64,000 nt of DNA from Streptacidiphilus jiangxiensis. Lineage in GTDB: Bacteria > Actinomycetota > Actinomycetes > Streptomycetales > Streptomycetaceae. Position numbers and translations under genes: made by a program. The notes beneath the pieces are model-generated. The model was not told the origin of the DNA. It worked only from the letters and a program-made list of their open reading frames with translations, and did no database searches. Position 1 is the first letter of the stretch. Each line of letters starts with the position of its first letter. The stretch spans positions 633,926-697,925 of the forward strand of contig NZ_FOAZ01000001.1 in NCBI RefSeq assembly GCF_900109465.1, read 5' to 3'. This document shows, piece after piece, positions 49,998 to 57,164 of the stretch.

Positions 49998-50251
49998 CGT
50001 GCGCGGTTCGGGTGTATCCCGCTCCGCCGTCCGGGTGAGCTCCTTGGTGAACCCTATGCCTTACGGAGAATGGTGGCAGATCGTGGGGAAGAGTGGGCCA
50101 CTCGGTATCTCACGCACCCCACCCGCACCCCCGGCTACCGGGCCGTGGCACCGGCGCATTTTCTCACGTCATCGGGGGTGCGTGCAGGGGGGTCCGCCGG
50201 TTTTTCTTGCTTTCCGTGCCCGACTTCTTGCTACTGGTGAGTTTGCTGTGG
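49998..50251. other. scy upstream region
   Basis: 254 bases between the epimerase stop and scy. On the minus strand it holds AAGGAG (about 50043-50038) and a TAGGGT hexamer, but neither is placed well for the scy start. No gene was found. Confidence 0.4.
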
Positions 50252-50689
50252 CTACTCGTGCGTCGGCTGGGCGGCGGAGGTGACCAGCTCGGTGAGCACG
50301 CCGTGGCAGTCCTTGGGGTGCAGGAAGGTGATGCGGGAGCCCATGGAACCGATACGCGGCTCGTCGTAGAGGACCCGGACACCCTTGCCACGGATGTCCG
50401 CGGCGTCGCCGTCCACGTCCGCGGTGCCGAAGGCGATGTGGTGCACGCCCTCGCCGTTCTTGGTGAGCCACTTGCCCACGGCGGAGTCCTCGCGGGTCGG
50501 CTCCAGGAGCTGCAGGTAGCTGGCGCCGCCGTCGGAGGTCTCGTTGATCTTCAGCATGGCCTCGCGCACTCCCTGCTCCTCGTTGACCTCCTCGTGGAAG
50601 ACCTCGAAGCCGTAGGTCGCGCGGTAGAACTCGACCGTCTTGTCCAGGTCGAAGCAGGCGATGCCGATGTGGTCGATGCGCGTCAGCAC
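50252..50689 (-). CDS. mce: Methylmalonyl-CoA epimerase
   Basis: It interconverts (2R)- and (2S)-methylmalonyl-CoA, linking carboxylation and mutase steps. A 145-residue VOC-fold protein: TRIDHIGIACFDLDKTVEFY supplies the first metal His, EGVHHIAFGTADVD the second His, with Glu residues in LLEPTRED and LTELV. GTG 50689 has GGAGGACC upstream. It is divergent from the thiolase gene across a 232-base region. Confidence 0.94.
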   Translation of the reverse strand: MLTRIDHIGIACFDLDKTVEFYRATYGFEVFHEEVNEEQGVREAMLKINETSDGGASYLQLLEPTREDSAVGKWLTKNGEGVHHIAFGTADVDGDAADIRGKGVRVLYDEPRIGSMGSRITFLHPKDCHGVLTELVTSAAQPTHE

Positions 50690-50714
50690 GGGTAGGTCCT
50701 CCGGGAGGGAATGA

Positions 50715-50738
50715 GGGAGAGCGTGGTTGCGCTCTCCC
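50715..50738. promoter_or_regulatory. Hairpin in the mce-thiolase divergent region
   Basis: GGGAGAGCG (50715-50723) pairs perfectly with CGCTCTCCC (50730-50738). On the minus strand it lies just upstream of the mce ribosome site. Confidence 0.45.
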
Positions 50739-50758
50739 TCCAATAGAGCGCAACTCGT

Positions 50759-50771
50759 GTTTCGACGAAAC
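50759..50771. promoter_or_regulatory. Short palindrome GTTTCGACGAAAC
   Basis: A perfect 6-bp inverted repeat around a central A between divergent mce and thiolase genes. It could be an operator for either, but no regulator is identified. Confidence 0.4.
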
Positions 50772-50921
50772 CCGTGGCGACCGTGCCCGTGATCACACCG
50801 TGTGCCGGGTGACGGCCTCCCTGCTCGTCGATACATTGTGCGGAAAACTCCCAACTGGCACTCGGTGCCGTGGCACACCGTCGCCCGCCAGTTCCCGTCG
50901 CAGCAAAGGGGCTCGACCACC

Positions 50922-52130
50922 ATGAGCAACACGGCAAGCCGCGCCACCACGTCCGTGATCGTCGCGGGCGCCCGCACTCCCATGGGCCGCCTGCTCGGCT
51001 CGCTCAAGGGGTTCTCCGGCGCCGACCTCGGCGGCGTCGCGATCAAGGCCGCGCTGGAGCGCGCCGGTATCACCGGGGACCAGGTCCAGTACGTGATCAT
51101 GGGCCAGGTGCTGCAGGCCGGCGCCGGCCAGATTCCCGCCCGCCAGGCCGCGGTCAAGGCCGGCATCCCGATGAACGTCCCGGCGCTGACCATCAACAAG
51201 GTGTGTCTGTCGGGCCTGGACGCGATCGCGCTGGCCGACCAGCTGATCCGCGCGGGTGAGTTCGACGTCGTCGTGGCCGGCGGCCAGGAGTCGATGACCA
51301 ACGCCCCGCACCTGCTGCCGAAGTCCCGCGAGGGCTTCAAGTACGGCGCGATCGAGATGCTCGACGCGATGGCCTACGACGGCCTCACGGACGCCTTCGA
51401 CGGTATCCCGATGGGCGAGTCCACCGAGGTCCACAACACCCGCCTCGGCATCGAGCGCGCCGCGCAGGACGAGATCGCCGCCCGCTCGCACCAGCTGGCC
51501 GCGGCCGCGCAGAAGAACGGCGTGTTCGAGGCCGAGATCGTTCCCGTGGAGATCCCGCAGCGCAAGGGCGAGCCGGTCCTCTTCTCCGTGGACGAGGGCG
51601 TCCGCGCGGACACGACGGTCGAGTCGCTCGGCAAGCTGCGTCCGGCCTTCACCAAGGACGGCACGATCACGGCCGGCACCTCCTCGCAGATCTCCGACGG
51701 CGCCGCCGCGGTGGTCGTGATGAGCAAGGCCAAGGCCGAGGAGCTGGGCCTGACCTGGATCGCCGAGATCGGCGCCCACGGCAACGTGGCCGGCCCGGAC
51801 AACTCGCTGCAGTCGCAGCCGTCCAACGCGATCCTGCACGCGCTGGGCAAGGAGGGCCTCGGTGTCGAGGACCTCGACCTGGTCGAGATCAACGAGGCGT
51901 TCGCGGCGGTGGCCGTGCAGTCCGTGAAGGACCTGGGGATTTCCCTCGACAAGGTGAACGTCAACGGCGGCGCGATCGCGCTCGGTCACCCGATCGGGAT
52001 GTCCGGCGCGCGCGTGGTCCTGACGCTGGCCCTGGAGCTCCAGCGGCGTGGCGGCGGCGTCGGCGCGGCCGCGCTCTGCGGCGGCGGCGGCCAGGGCGAC
52101 GCGCTCGTCATCCGCGTGCCGAAGGCCTGA
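50922..52130 (+). CDS. Acetyl-CoA acetyltransferase (thiolase)
   Basis: It condenses two acetyl-CoA to acetoacetyl-CoA, or the reverse. A 402-residue thiolase: nucleophilic Cys in [60 protein letters not shown] with the active-site His, and the second Cys in [12 protein letters not shown]. With the dehydrogenase at 32294 and crotonyl-CoA reductase-type enzymes elsewhere it could feed the ethylmalonyl-CoA pathway. The ATG is preceded by AAAGGGGC. It is followed by repeat copy 3. Confidence 0.94.
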   Translation: MSNTASRATTSVIVAGARTPMGRLLGSLKGFSGADLGGVAIKAALERAGITGDQVQYVIMGQVLQAGAGQIPARQAAVKAGIPMNVPALTINKVCLSGLDAIALADQLIRAGEFDVVVAGGQESMTNAPHLLPKSREGFKYGAIEMLDAMAYDGLTDAFDGIPMGESTEVHNTRLGIERAAQDEIAARSHQLAAAAQKNGVFEAEIVPVEIPQRKGEPVLFSVDEGVRADTTVESLGKLRPAFTKDGTITAGTSSQISDGAAAVVVMSKAKAEELGLTWIAEIGAHGNVAGPDNSLQSQPSNAILHALGKEGLGVEDLDLVEINEAFAAVAVQSVKDLGISLDKVNVNGGAIALGHPIGMSGARVVLTLALELQRRGGGVGAAALCGGGGQGDALVIRVPKA

Positions 52131-52143
52131 CGGCGTAGCCGTT

Positions 52144-52334
52144 GGGGGCGCGAGGAACTGCGCGAGCAACCACCCTGTGCGGATGGCCCTGCTCGTTCGG
52201 CGAACCACCTGCGTGGATGGCTTGTCGCGCAGTTCCTCGCGCCCCTGGGGATAGTGCAAGTACCTGCGGGAGCGCATGGCACCCTGGTCGCGCCCACGCG
52301 GCGGAGCCGCAAATCGGCAGAGCCTCGCGCCCCT
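52144..52334. repeat. Dispersed intergenic palindrome, copy 3 (left outer arm missing)
   Basis: Inner arms 52144-52175 (GGGGGCGCGAGGAACTGCGC) and 52215-52246 (ending GTTCCTCGCGCCCC) form the same hairpin as in copy 2. A right outer arm (52288-52334, CGGCGGAGCCGCAAATCGGC) is present, but its left partner is absent. It starts 14 bases after the thiolase stop and ends 47 before meaB. Confidence 0.88.
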
Positions 52335-52380
52335 CACGTTTGCAACTGGCTCGCCCGATCAAGATCTGGAGCTCCGTACG

Positions 52381-53334
52381 GTGATCGACGTCCCCGCGCT
52401 GGTGGCGCAGGCCCGAGAGGGTCGGCCGCGTGCCGTTGCCCGCCTGATCTCGTTGGTCGAGGGGGCCAGCCCGCAGTTGCGGGAGGTCATGGCCGCGCTG
52501 GCGCCGCTGACCGGGCGGGCCTACGTCGTCGGGCTGACCGGCTCGCCGGGGGTGGGGAAGTCCACCTCCACCTCCGCGCTGGTGACGGCGTACCGCCGTC
52601 AGGGCAAGCGGGTGGGCGTGCTCGCCGTCGATCCCTCCTCGCCGTTCTCCGGGGGAGCGCTGCTCGGGGACCGTGTCCGCATGCAGGAGCACGCGACGGA
52701 CCCGGAGGTCTTCATCCGGTCCATGGCCACCCGCGGCCACCTCGGCGGGCTGGCCTGGTCCGCGCCGCAGGCGATCCGGGTGCTGGACGCGGCCGGCTGT
52801 GACGTGGTCCTGGTCGAGACGGTCGGCGTGGGCCAGTCCGAGGTCGAGATCGCGGCCCAGGCGGACACCACGATCGTGCTGCTCGCCCCGGGCATGGGTG
52901 ACGGGATCCAGGCGGCCAAGGCGGGCATCCTGGAGATCGGCGACGTCTACGTGGTCAACAAGGCCGACCGCGACGGCGCGGACGCGACCGCCCGCGAGCT
53001 CAACCACATGCTGGGCCTGGGCGAGGCCCGCTCGCCGGGGGACTGGCGTCCGCCGATCGTGAAGACCGTGGCCGCGAAGCAGGAGGGCGTCGACGAGGTC
53101 GTCGCGGCGCTGGACAAGCACCACACCTGGATGTCCGAGCACGGCGAGCTTGCCGCCCGGCGGCTGCGGCGGGCCGCGCAGGAGGTGGAGACCATCGCGG
53201 TCACCGCCCTGCGTGAGCGCTTCGCCCGGGTCCACGGCGACCGCCACCTCGACGCCCTGGCCCAGAAGGTCGCCGACGGCGAGCTGGACTCATACTCCGC
53301 GGCGGACGAACTGATCGCCTCCCTCACCGGCTGA
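52381..53334 (+). CDS. meaB: Methylmalonyl-CoA mutase-associated GTPase MeaB
   Basis: A G3E-family P-loop GTPase that gates cofactor loading and protects B12-dependent acyl-CoA mutases. The P-loop is GLTGSPGVGKST, switch regions DPSSPFSGGALLGDRVRM and VLVETVGVGQSEVEIA, base recognition NKADRDGA. The 317-residue length is typical. GTG 52381 is chosen (GGAG upstream); a longer frame would run into the repeat. Its client is probably the isobutyryl-CoA mutase at 57165 and/or a methylmalonyl-CoA mutase elsewhere. Confidence 0.94.
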   Translation: MIDVPALVAQAREGRPRAVARLISLVEGASPQLREVMAALAPLTGRAYVVGLTGSPGVGKSTSTSALVTAYRRQGKRVGVLAVDPSSPFSGGALLGDRVRMQEHATDPEVFIRSMATRGHLGGLAWSAPQAIRVLDAAGCDVVLVETVGVGQSEVEIAAQADTTIVLLAPGMGDGIQAAKAGILEIGDVYVVNKADRDGADATARELNHMLGLGEARSPGDWRPPIVKTVAAKQEGVDEVVAALDKHHTWMSEHGELAARRLRRAAQEVETIAVTALRERFARVHGDRHLDALAQKVADGELDSYSAADELIASLTG

Positions 53335-53425
53335 CGGTGCCCGCCGGCCCCCCGGGCCTACGATGGACGCAGTGGCCGCGAGCGATCCGTCCGAACCGGA
53401 GTCCCAGCCGAGGGAGCGCCCACTC

Positions 53426-54235
53426 ATGCCCGTGCACCGCGTCCACCCCGATGTCAGCGTCCTCAGTGACAGCCTCGAAGTGCCGGGGATCGGCCACATC
53501 CCCGCCAACGCGTTCGTCCTCCACGCCGCCCAGCCCGTTGTCGTCGACACCGGCCTCGGGCTGCCGGACCGGGACTTCCTGCGGACGCTCAGCACCGCGC
53601 TCGACCCCGCCGACGTGCGGTGGATCTGGCTGACCCACCCCGACCGCGACCACACGGGCGGGATCTTCGCTCTGCTCGACGCCGCCCCGCAGGCGCGGGT
53701 GGTGACCACCTTCGTCGGGGCCGGGATCATGTCCACCGAGCACCCGCTGCCGATGGACCGGATCTTCCTGCTCAACCCCGGGCAGTCGCTGGACGTGGGG
53801 GACCGCACCCTCACCGCCTTCCGGCCGCCGCTGTTCGACAACCCGGCGACGGTCGGCTTCTTCGACGACCGCACCGGGGTCTGCTTCAGCTCGGACTGCT
53901 TCGGCGGTCCGATGCCCAGCGCGGAGCTCGCGGAAGGCCCGGACGCGCGCGACCTCGCGCCGGAGGGACTGCACGACGCGCAGGTGTTCTGGGCGAGCGT
54001 GGACAGCGTGTGGCTCGAGAACGTCGACGCGCGGAAGTTCCAGGACAGCTGGCAGCTGCTGCGGGAGCGCGCGCCCGAGCTCGTGCTGTCGACCCATCTG
54101 CCCGCGGCGTCCGGCATCACCGGGCGGATGATCGACACGCTCAGCGCCGTGGCCGGGCTCGCCCCGTTCGTCGGGCCGGACCAGGCCGCGCTGGAACAGC
54201 TGCTGGCCGGCTTCGAGCCGGCGGGCAGCCCCTGA
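53426..54235 (+). CDS. Metallo-beta-lactamase-fold hydrolase
   Basis: The metal-binding motif THPDRDHTGG (His-x-Asp-Arg-Asp-His), together with FSSDCFGG and STHLPAA, identifies the fold. It resembles the FlaD/oxygen-binding diiron type more than class B lactamases because of the acidic second-shell residues. 269 residues from ATG 53426 (GGGAG upstream). ATG 53363 or GTG 53372 would add about 20 residues; TACGAT at 53360-53365 would suit a leaderless start at 53372. Substrate unknown. Confidence 0.85.
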   Translation: MPVHRVHPDVSVLSDSLEVPGIGHIPANAFVLHAAQPVVVDTGLGLPDRDFLRTLSTALDPADVRWIWLTHPDRDHTGGIFALLDAAPQARVVTTFVGAGIMSTEHPLPMDRIFLLNPGQSLDVGDRTLTAFRPPLFDNPATVGFFDDRTGVCFSSDCFGGPMPSAELAEGPDARDLAPEGLHDAQVFWASVDSVWLENVDARKFQDSWQLLRERAPELVLSTHLPAASGITGRMIDTLSAVAGLAPFVGPDQAALEQLLAGFEPAGSP

Positions 54236-54247
54236 ACCCGGCCGGGC

Positions 54248-54766
54248 TCAGCCGCGTCCGCGCAGCTCGCGCAGGTGTTCCGCGATCGGGGCGAGGGCCT
54301 CGTAGATCGTGTCGATCTGGTCCTCGTCGAAGCGGTCGATGAAGTGCTCGCGCACCTTGCGGACGTGGCGCGGGGCGACGTGCCGCATGGTGTCCCAGCC
54401 GTGGTCGGTCAGCACCGCGAACAGGCCGCGGCGGTCGCCCGGGCAGGTGTCGCGGACGACCAGGCCAGCGGCCTCCATGCGGGTGATCTGGTGGGAGAGG
54501 CGGCTCTTCGACTGCAGCGTGGCGACGGCGAGGTCGGTCATCCGCATCCGCCGTTGCGGTGCCTCGGAGAGTTCGACGAGGATGGTGTAGTCGCTGATCG
54601 AGAGCCCGTAGGGCTGCAGCTCGCGCTCCAGTTGGTACATCAGGAGCCGGCTGACCTCCAGGTGGGCTCGCCACAGGCGCTGTTCTGCCGCGGTGAGCCA
54701 CGGCGCGTCCTCCTGGGGGTCCGGGTCGGACGCGGGGAGGACGGGCGCGGCTGTGGTGGTGTCCAT
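54248..54766 (-). CDS. MarR-family transcriptional regulator
   Basis: A 172-residue MarR protein: LSISDYTILVELSEAPQRRMRMTDLAVATLQSKSRLSHQITRMEAAGLVVRDTCPGDRRGLFAVLTDHGWD covers helix-turn-helix and wing (given by position about 55-125). It has an acidic 20-residue extension at the N-terminus. GGAG precedes the ATG, and TATCAT (minus strand, 54779-54774) is a plausible -10. A TTGAA/TTCAA inverted repeat lies over the -35 region. It is convergent with the MBL hydrolase. Confidence 0.9.
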   Translation of the reverse strand: MDTTTAAPVLPASDPDPQEDAPWLTAAEQRLWRAHLEVSRLLMYQLERELQPYGLSISDYTILVELSEAPQRRMRMTDLAVATLQSKSRLSHQITRMEAAGLVVRDTCPGDRRGLFAVLTDHGWDTMRHVAPRHVRKVREHFIDRFDEDQIDTIYEALAPIAEHLRELRGRG

Positions 54767-54789
54767 GGCTCCGATGATACGTCGTTTAG

Positions 54790-54811
54790 TTGAAAATTGT
54801 ACTATTCAACG
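54790..54811. promoter_or_regulatory. MarR-type operator candidate upstream of the MarR gene
   Basis: GTTGAA (54790-54795) and TTCAAC (54806-54811) are inverted repeats in an AT-rich patch unlike the surrounding DNA. The site overlaps the last codons of the DUF2127 gene and covers the expected -35 of the MarR gene. Confidence 0.6.
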
Positions 54812-55686
54812 ATCGCCGACGGCCCATCCACGGCGTTGTGCTGCTGCGGTGCCACTCGATCGAGTGGCGCGTTCTGGTGGACGTTCGCCATCGCCGTCGC
54901 GACCTGGGCCTCGCGGGCCTTGAGCGAGGCCTGATGGGCCGCCGCCTCGACCTCCAGCAGCGAGGCGCCGTGACGCTCCGCCTCGAATGCCTTCGCGCCG
55001 CCCCGCAGCCCGAAGAGCCGCTTGGCCAGGAGGATGTAGAGGACGGCCAGCACGTTCAGCGCCAGTGTGGCGATCTTGAAGCCGCTGACCTTGTGCGTCA
55101 GCTCCATGATCTCCAGCGGCAGGAAGGCCGCCGTCGCGACCACCGTCAGGTACTCCGCCCAGCGCTTGGCCGCCCACAGGCCGAAGGCCTCGACGATCTC
55201 GATCAGCGCGTAGGCGACCAGTGCCGCGGCGGTGATCAGCAGGGTGCTGTGCTTGTACTGGAAGGTCTTCTGGATCGAGTCGACGACCGCCGAGTGGTCG
55301 ATGTCGAAGCCGTAGTGCTGGGCGATCGGGCGGAAGAGCGTCAGGTCGTCGTTGAAGAGCTGCTGCACCGAGGTCTGGCTGTTGCTGAACTTCCAGACCG
55401 CCCAGGCCACCAGGATGATGAACACCCCGCGCACCAGCCGCTCCACGGCGAGGAAGCGCAGGATGAAGAGGTCACGCAGTGCCTTGCCGCGCGGAACGAA
55501 GGGGGCGTCCGCGGCCGGGCCGCTGCCGTGCGCCTCGCCGACGGCGAAGTCACCGCAGCGCAGGCACCGCCAGGCCTCGCCGACGGCCGTCTCGACCCGC
55601 AGCCGCTCGCGCAGCTCCGGCTCGGTCGGTGCGTAGGTGATGTGCCCCTTGCGGGCGCAGTGCCGGCGGTCCCAGTCCCTCGTCAT
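54802..55686 (-). CDS. DUF2127 family membrane protein
   Basis: A 294-residue protein with an N-terminal zinc-ribbon-like part (CARKGH ... CLRCGDFAVG), then about four membrane helices (LFILRFLAVERLVRGVFIILVAWAVW, LLITAAALVAYALIEIVEAFGLWAAKRW, LTVVATAAFLPLEIMEL, ATLALNVLAVLYILLAKRLFG) and a charged, Ala-rich coiled tail. The middle matches DUF2127 as I recall it. TATTCT on the minus strand ends 7 bases before the ATG, so a leaderless mRNA is likely. Function unknown. It is divergent from the DUF3817 gene. Confidence 0.85.
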   Translation of the reverse strand: MTRDWDRRHCARKGHITYAPTEPELRERLRVETAVGEAWRCLRCGDFAVGEAHGSGPAADAPFVPRGKALRDLFILRFLAVERLVRGVFIILVAWAVWKFSNSQTSVQQLFNDDLTLFRPIAQHYGFDIDHSAVVDSIQKTFQYKHSTLLITAAALVAYALIEIVEAFGLWAAKRWAEYLTVVATAAFLPLEIMELTHKVSGFKIATLALNVLAVLYILLAKRLFGLRGGAKAFEAERHGASLLEVEAAAHQASLKAREAQVATAMANVHQNAPLDRVAPQQHNAVDGPSAIVE

Positions 55687-55790
55687 GGCCGGGAGAATAG
55701 CCGGATACAGGGACGAAAAACCGGTCGGTCATACTGAACGGGCGCCTTGGCGCAAGATTGCGACATTCCCGAGAGGTCCGAGGGTTCGAA

Positions 55791-56099
55791 GTGAAGACCA
55801 CCGCCGTCCATCGCCTGCGTCTGGTGTCCATGCCGGAGGGCGTCTCCTTCCTCCTGCTGCTCGTCTGCTCGGTGCTCAAGCGCACCACCAGCTTCGACGC
55901 GGTGCCGGTGATGGGCATGGTGCACGGCATCCTGTTCATCCTCTACGCGATCTTCGCGCTGCTGGCCTGGCGTGAGCAGGGCTGGGGCTTCAAGCGCTTC
56001 GCCTGGATCATGGTCCTCTCGGTCCTGCCGACCGGCGGCTTCTTCGCCGAGCGGATCCTCGGCCGCGAGGAGCGCGAGACCGCGCCCGCCATGGCGTGA
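55791..56099 (+). CDS. DUF3817 membrane protein, first copy
   Basis: A 102-residue protein with three membrane helices: GVSFLLLLVCSVLK, GMVHGILFILYAIFALLAW, WIMVLSVLPTGGFFAERIL. The HGxLxxxY and LPxGxFxxER motifs mark DUF3817. GTG 55791 has GAGGG 6 bases upstream. A related gene lies at 56705, with a MarR gene between them. Function unknown; in actinobacteria such proteins sit near transporters. Confidence 0.88.
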   Translation: MKTTAVHRLRLVSMPEGVSFLLLLVCSVLKRTTSFDAVPVMGMVHGILFILYAIFALLAWREQGWGFKRFAWIMVLSVLPTGGFFAERILGREERETAPAMA

Positions 56100-56142
56100 G
56101 ACGCCCGGTCCCACCCTGCAGACCTAGCGGTAACGTGTCAGC

Positions 56143-56670
56143 GTGCCGAAGCCGCTGAGCCTGACCTTCGATCCCATCGAACGCGCCGACGAACTGTGGG
56201 CGCGGCGTTGGGGTGCAGTCCCCTCCATGGCGGCGATCACCTCGGTGATGAGGGCGCACCAGATCCTGCTGGCCCAGGTCGACGCGGTGGTCAAGCCGTA
56301 CCGGCTGACCTTCGCCCGCTACGAGGCGCTGGTGCTGCTCACCTTCAGCAAGGCGGGTGAACTGCCGCTGTCCAAGATCGGTCAGCGGCTCATGGTCCAC
56401 CCCACCAGCGTGACCAACACCGTCGACCGCCTGGAGGCGGCAGGCCTGGTCACCCGCCGCCCCAATCCGCTGGACGGTCGCGGCGTCCTCGCGGCGATCA
56501 CGCCCAAGGGCCGCGAGGTGGTCGAGGCGGCCACCCGGGACCTGATGGCCATGGACTTCGGCCTGACCGGATACGACGCCGAGGGCTGCAAGCAGCTGTT
56601 CGAGATGCTGCGGCCGCTGCGCATAGCCGCCGGGGACTTCGAGGACTCCGAGGAGTCCGGGGCGGTGTGA
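56143..56670 (+). CDS. MarR-family transcriptional regulator
   Basis: A 175-residue MarR protein: RLTFARYEALVLLTFSKAGELPLSKIGQRLMVHPTSVTNTVDRLEAAGLVTRRPNPLDGRGVLAAITPKG spans the DNA-binding part (about 45-120). It lies between two DUF3817 genes. TAACGT lies 6 bases before the GTG start with no ribosome site: likely leaderless. It is unrelated in detail to the other three MarR proteins of the window. Confidence 0.9.
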   Translation: MPKPLSLTFDPIERADELWARRWGAVPSMAAITSVMRAHQILLAQVDAVVKPYRLTFARYEALVLLTFSKAGELPLSKIGQRLMVHPTSVTNTVDRLEAAGLVTRRPNPLDGRGVLAAITPKGREVVEAATRDLMAMDFGLTGYDAEGCKQLFEMLRPLRIAAGDFEDSEESGAV

Positions 56671-56704
56671 GTGATCGACTTTTGTCGGTCTACTCTCGAT
56701 GACT

Positions 56705-57046
56705 ATGAACAAGTCCAACCCCCTGCTCACGGCCTACCGTGTCCTGGCGTACGTGACCGGCGTGGGCCTGGTCCTGCTCACGGTCTTCACGGTCGCCTGG
56801 CTCGCTTTCGGTGCGTCCAAGACGCCGGTGACCATCGTCGGCACCTTCCACGGCTGGCTCTACATGGCCTATGTCGTGGTCGCCTTCATTCTTGGCATGA
56901 GGCTCGAGTGGCCCATGGGCAAGATCGTGTGGACGGTCCTGGCCGGGACCATCCCCACCGCTGTCTTCTTCGTCGAGCGCCGCGTCGTGCGTGAGATGAA
57001 GGCCCAGCTGGCCGCCAAGGAGTCGGAGCAACTGGTCGGCGCCTGA
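56705..57046 (+). CDS. DUF3817 membrane protein, second copy
   Basis: A 113-residue protein with helices VLAYVTGVGLVLLTVFTVAWL, GWLYMAYVVVAFILG and IVWTVLAGTIPTAVFFVERRV. It shares HGxLYxxYV and the IPTAxFFxER motif with the copy at 55791. ATG 56705 is preferred over 56699 because TACTCT (56691-56696) is 8 bases upstream and there is no ribosome site. It ends in a charged tail. It is followed by a terminator and the mutase gene. Confidence 0.88.
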   Translation: MNKSNPLLTAYRVLAYVTGVGLVLLTVFTVAWLAFGASKTPVTIVGTFHGWLYMAYVVVAFILGMRLEWPMGKIVWTVLAGTIPTAVFFVERRVVREMKAQLAAKESEQLVGA

Positions 57047-57065
57047 CCACCACCGCTCCTCCCTG

Positions 57066-57093
57066 TGCCCCGCGATCCCTCGGACGCGGGGCA
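57066..57093 (+). terminator. Terminator hairpin before icmA
   Basis: TGCCCCGCG (57066-57074) pairs with CGCGGGGCA (57085-57093). It is 20 bases after the DUF3817 stop. Confidence 0.65.
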
Positions 57094-57100
57094 TTGCGCG

Positions 57101-57122
57101 TTTAGTAGGACGTCCGAGTAAA
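57101..57122. promoter_or_regulatory. 22-bp palindromic operator candidate upstream of icmA
   Basis: Left arm TTTAGTAGGAC (57101-57111) and right arm GTCCGAGTAAA (57112-57122) are inverted copies with 9 of 11 positions matching. It overlaps TAAATT (57119-57124), a plausible -10, with TTGCGC (57094-57099) as a weak -35. The AT-rich arms stand out from the local GC content. Confidence 0.65.
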
Positions 57123-57164
57123 TTGAAGGAGTGTGCAGCCTGCCGAAGGTGAGGGTCACTGCCG

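Noticed and set aside
44928..50240. A 1770-codon open frame on the plus strand, antisense to scy.
   Set aside because: It is the mirror of an Ala/Glu/Arg coiled coil in high-GC DNA: reversed GCG/GAG/CGC codons give Leu/Gly/Ala-rich sequence with no stops. No ribosome site, no domain, and the minus-strand Scy is a known family.
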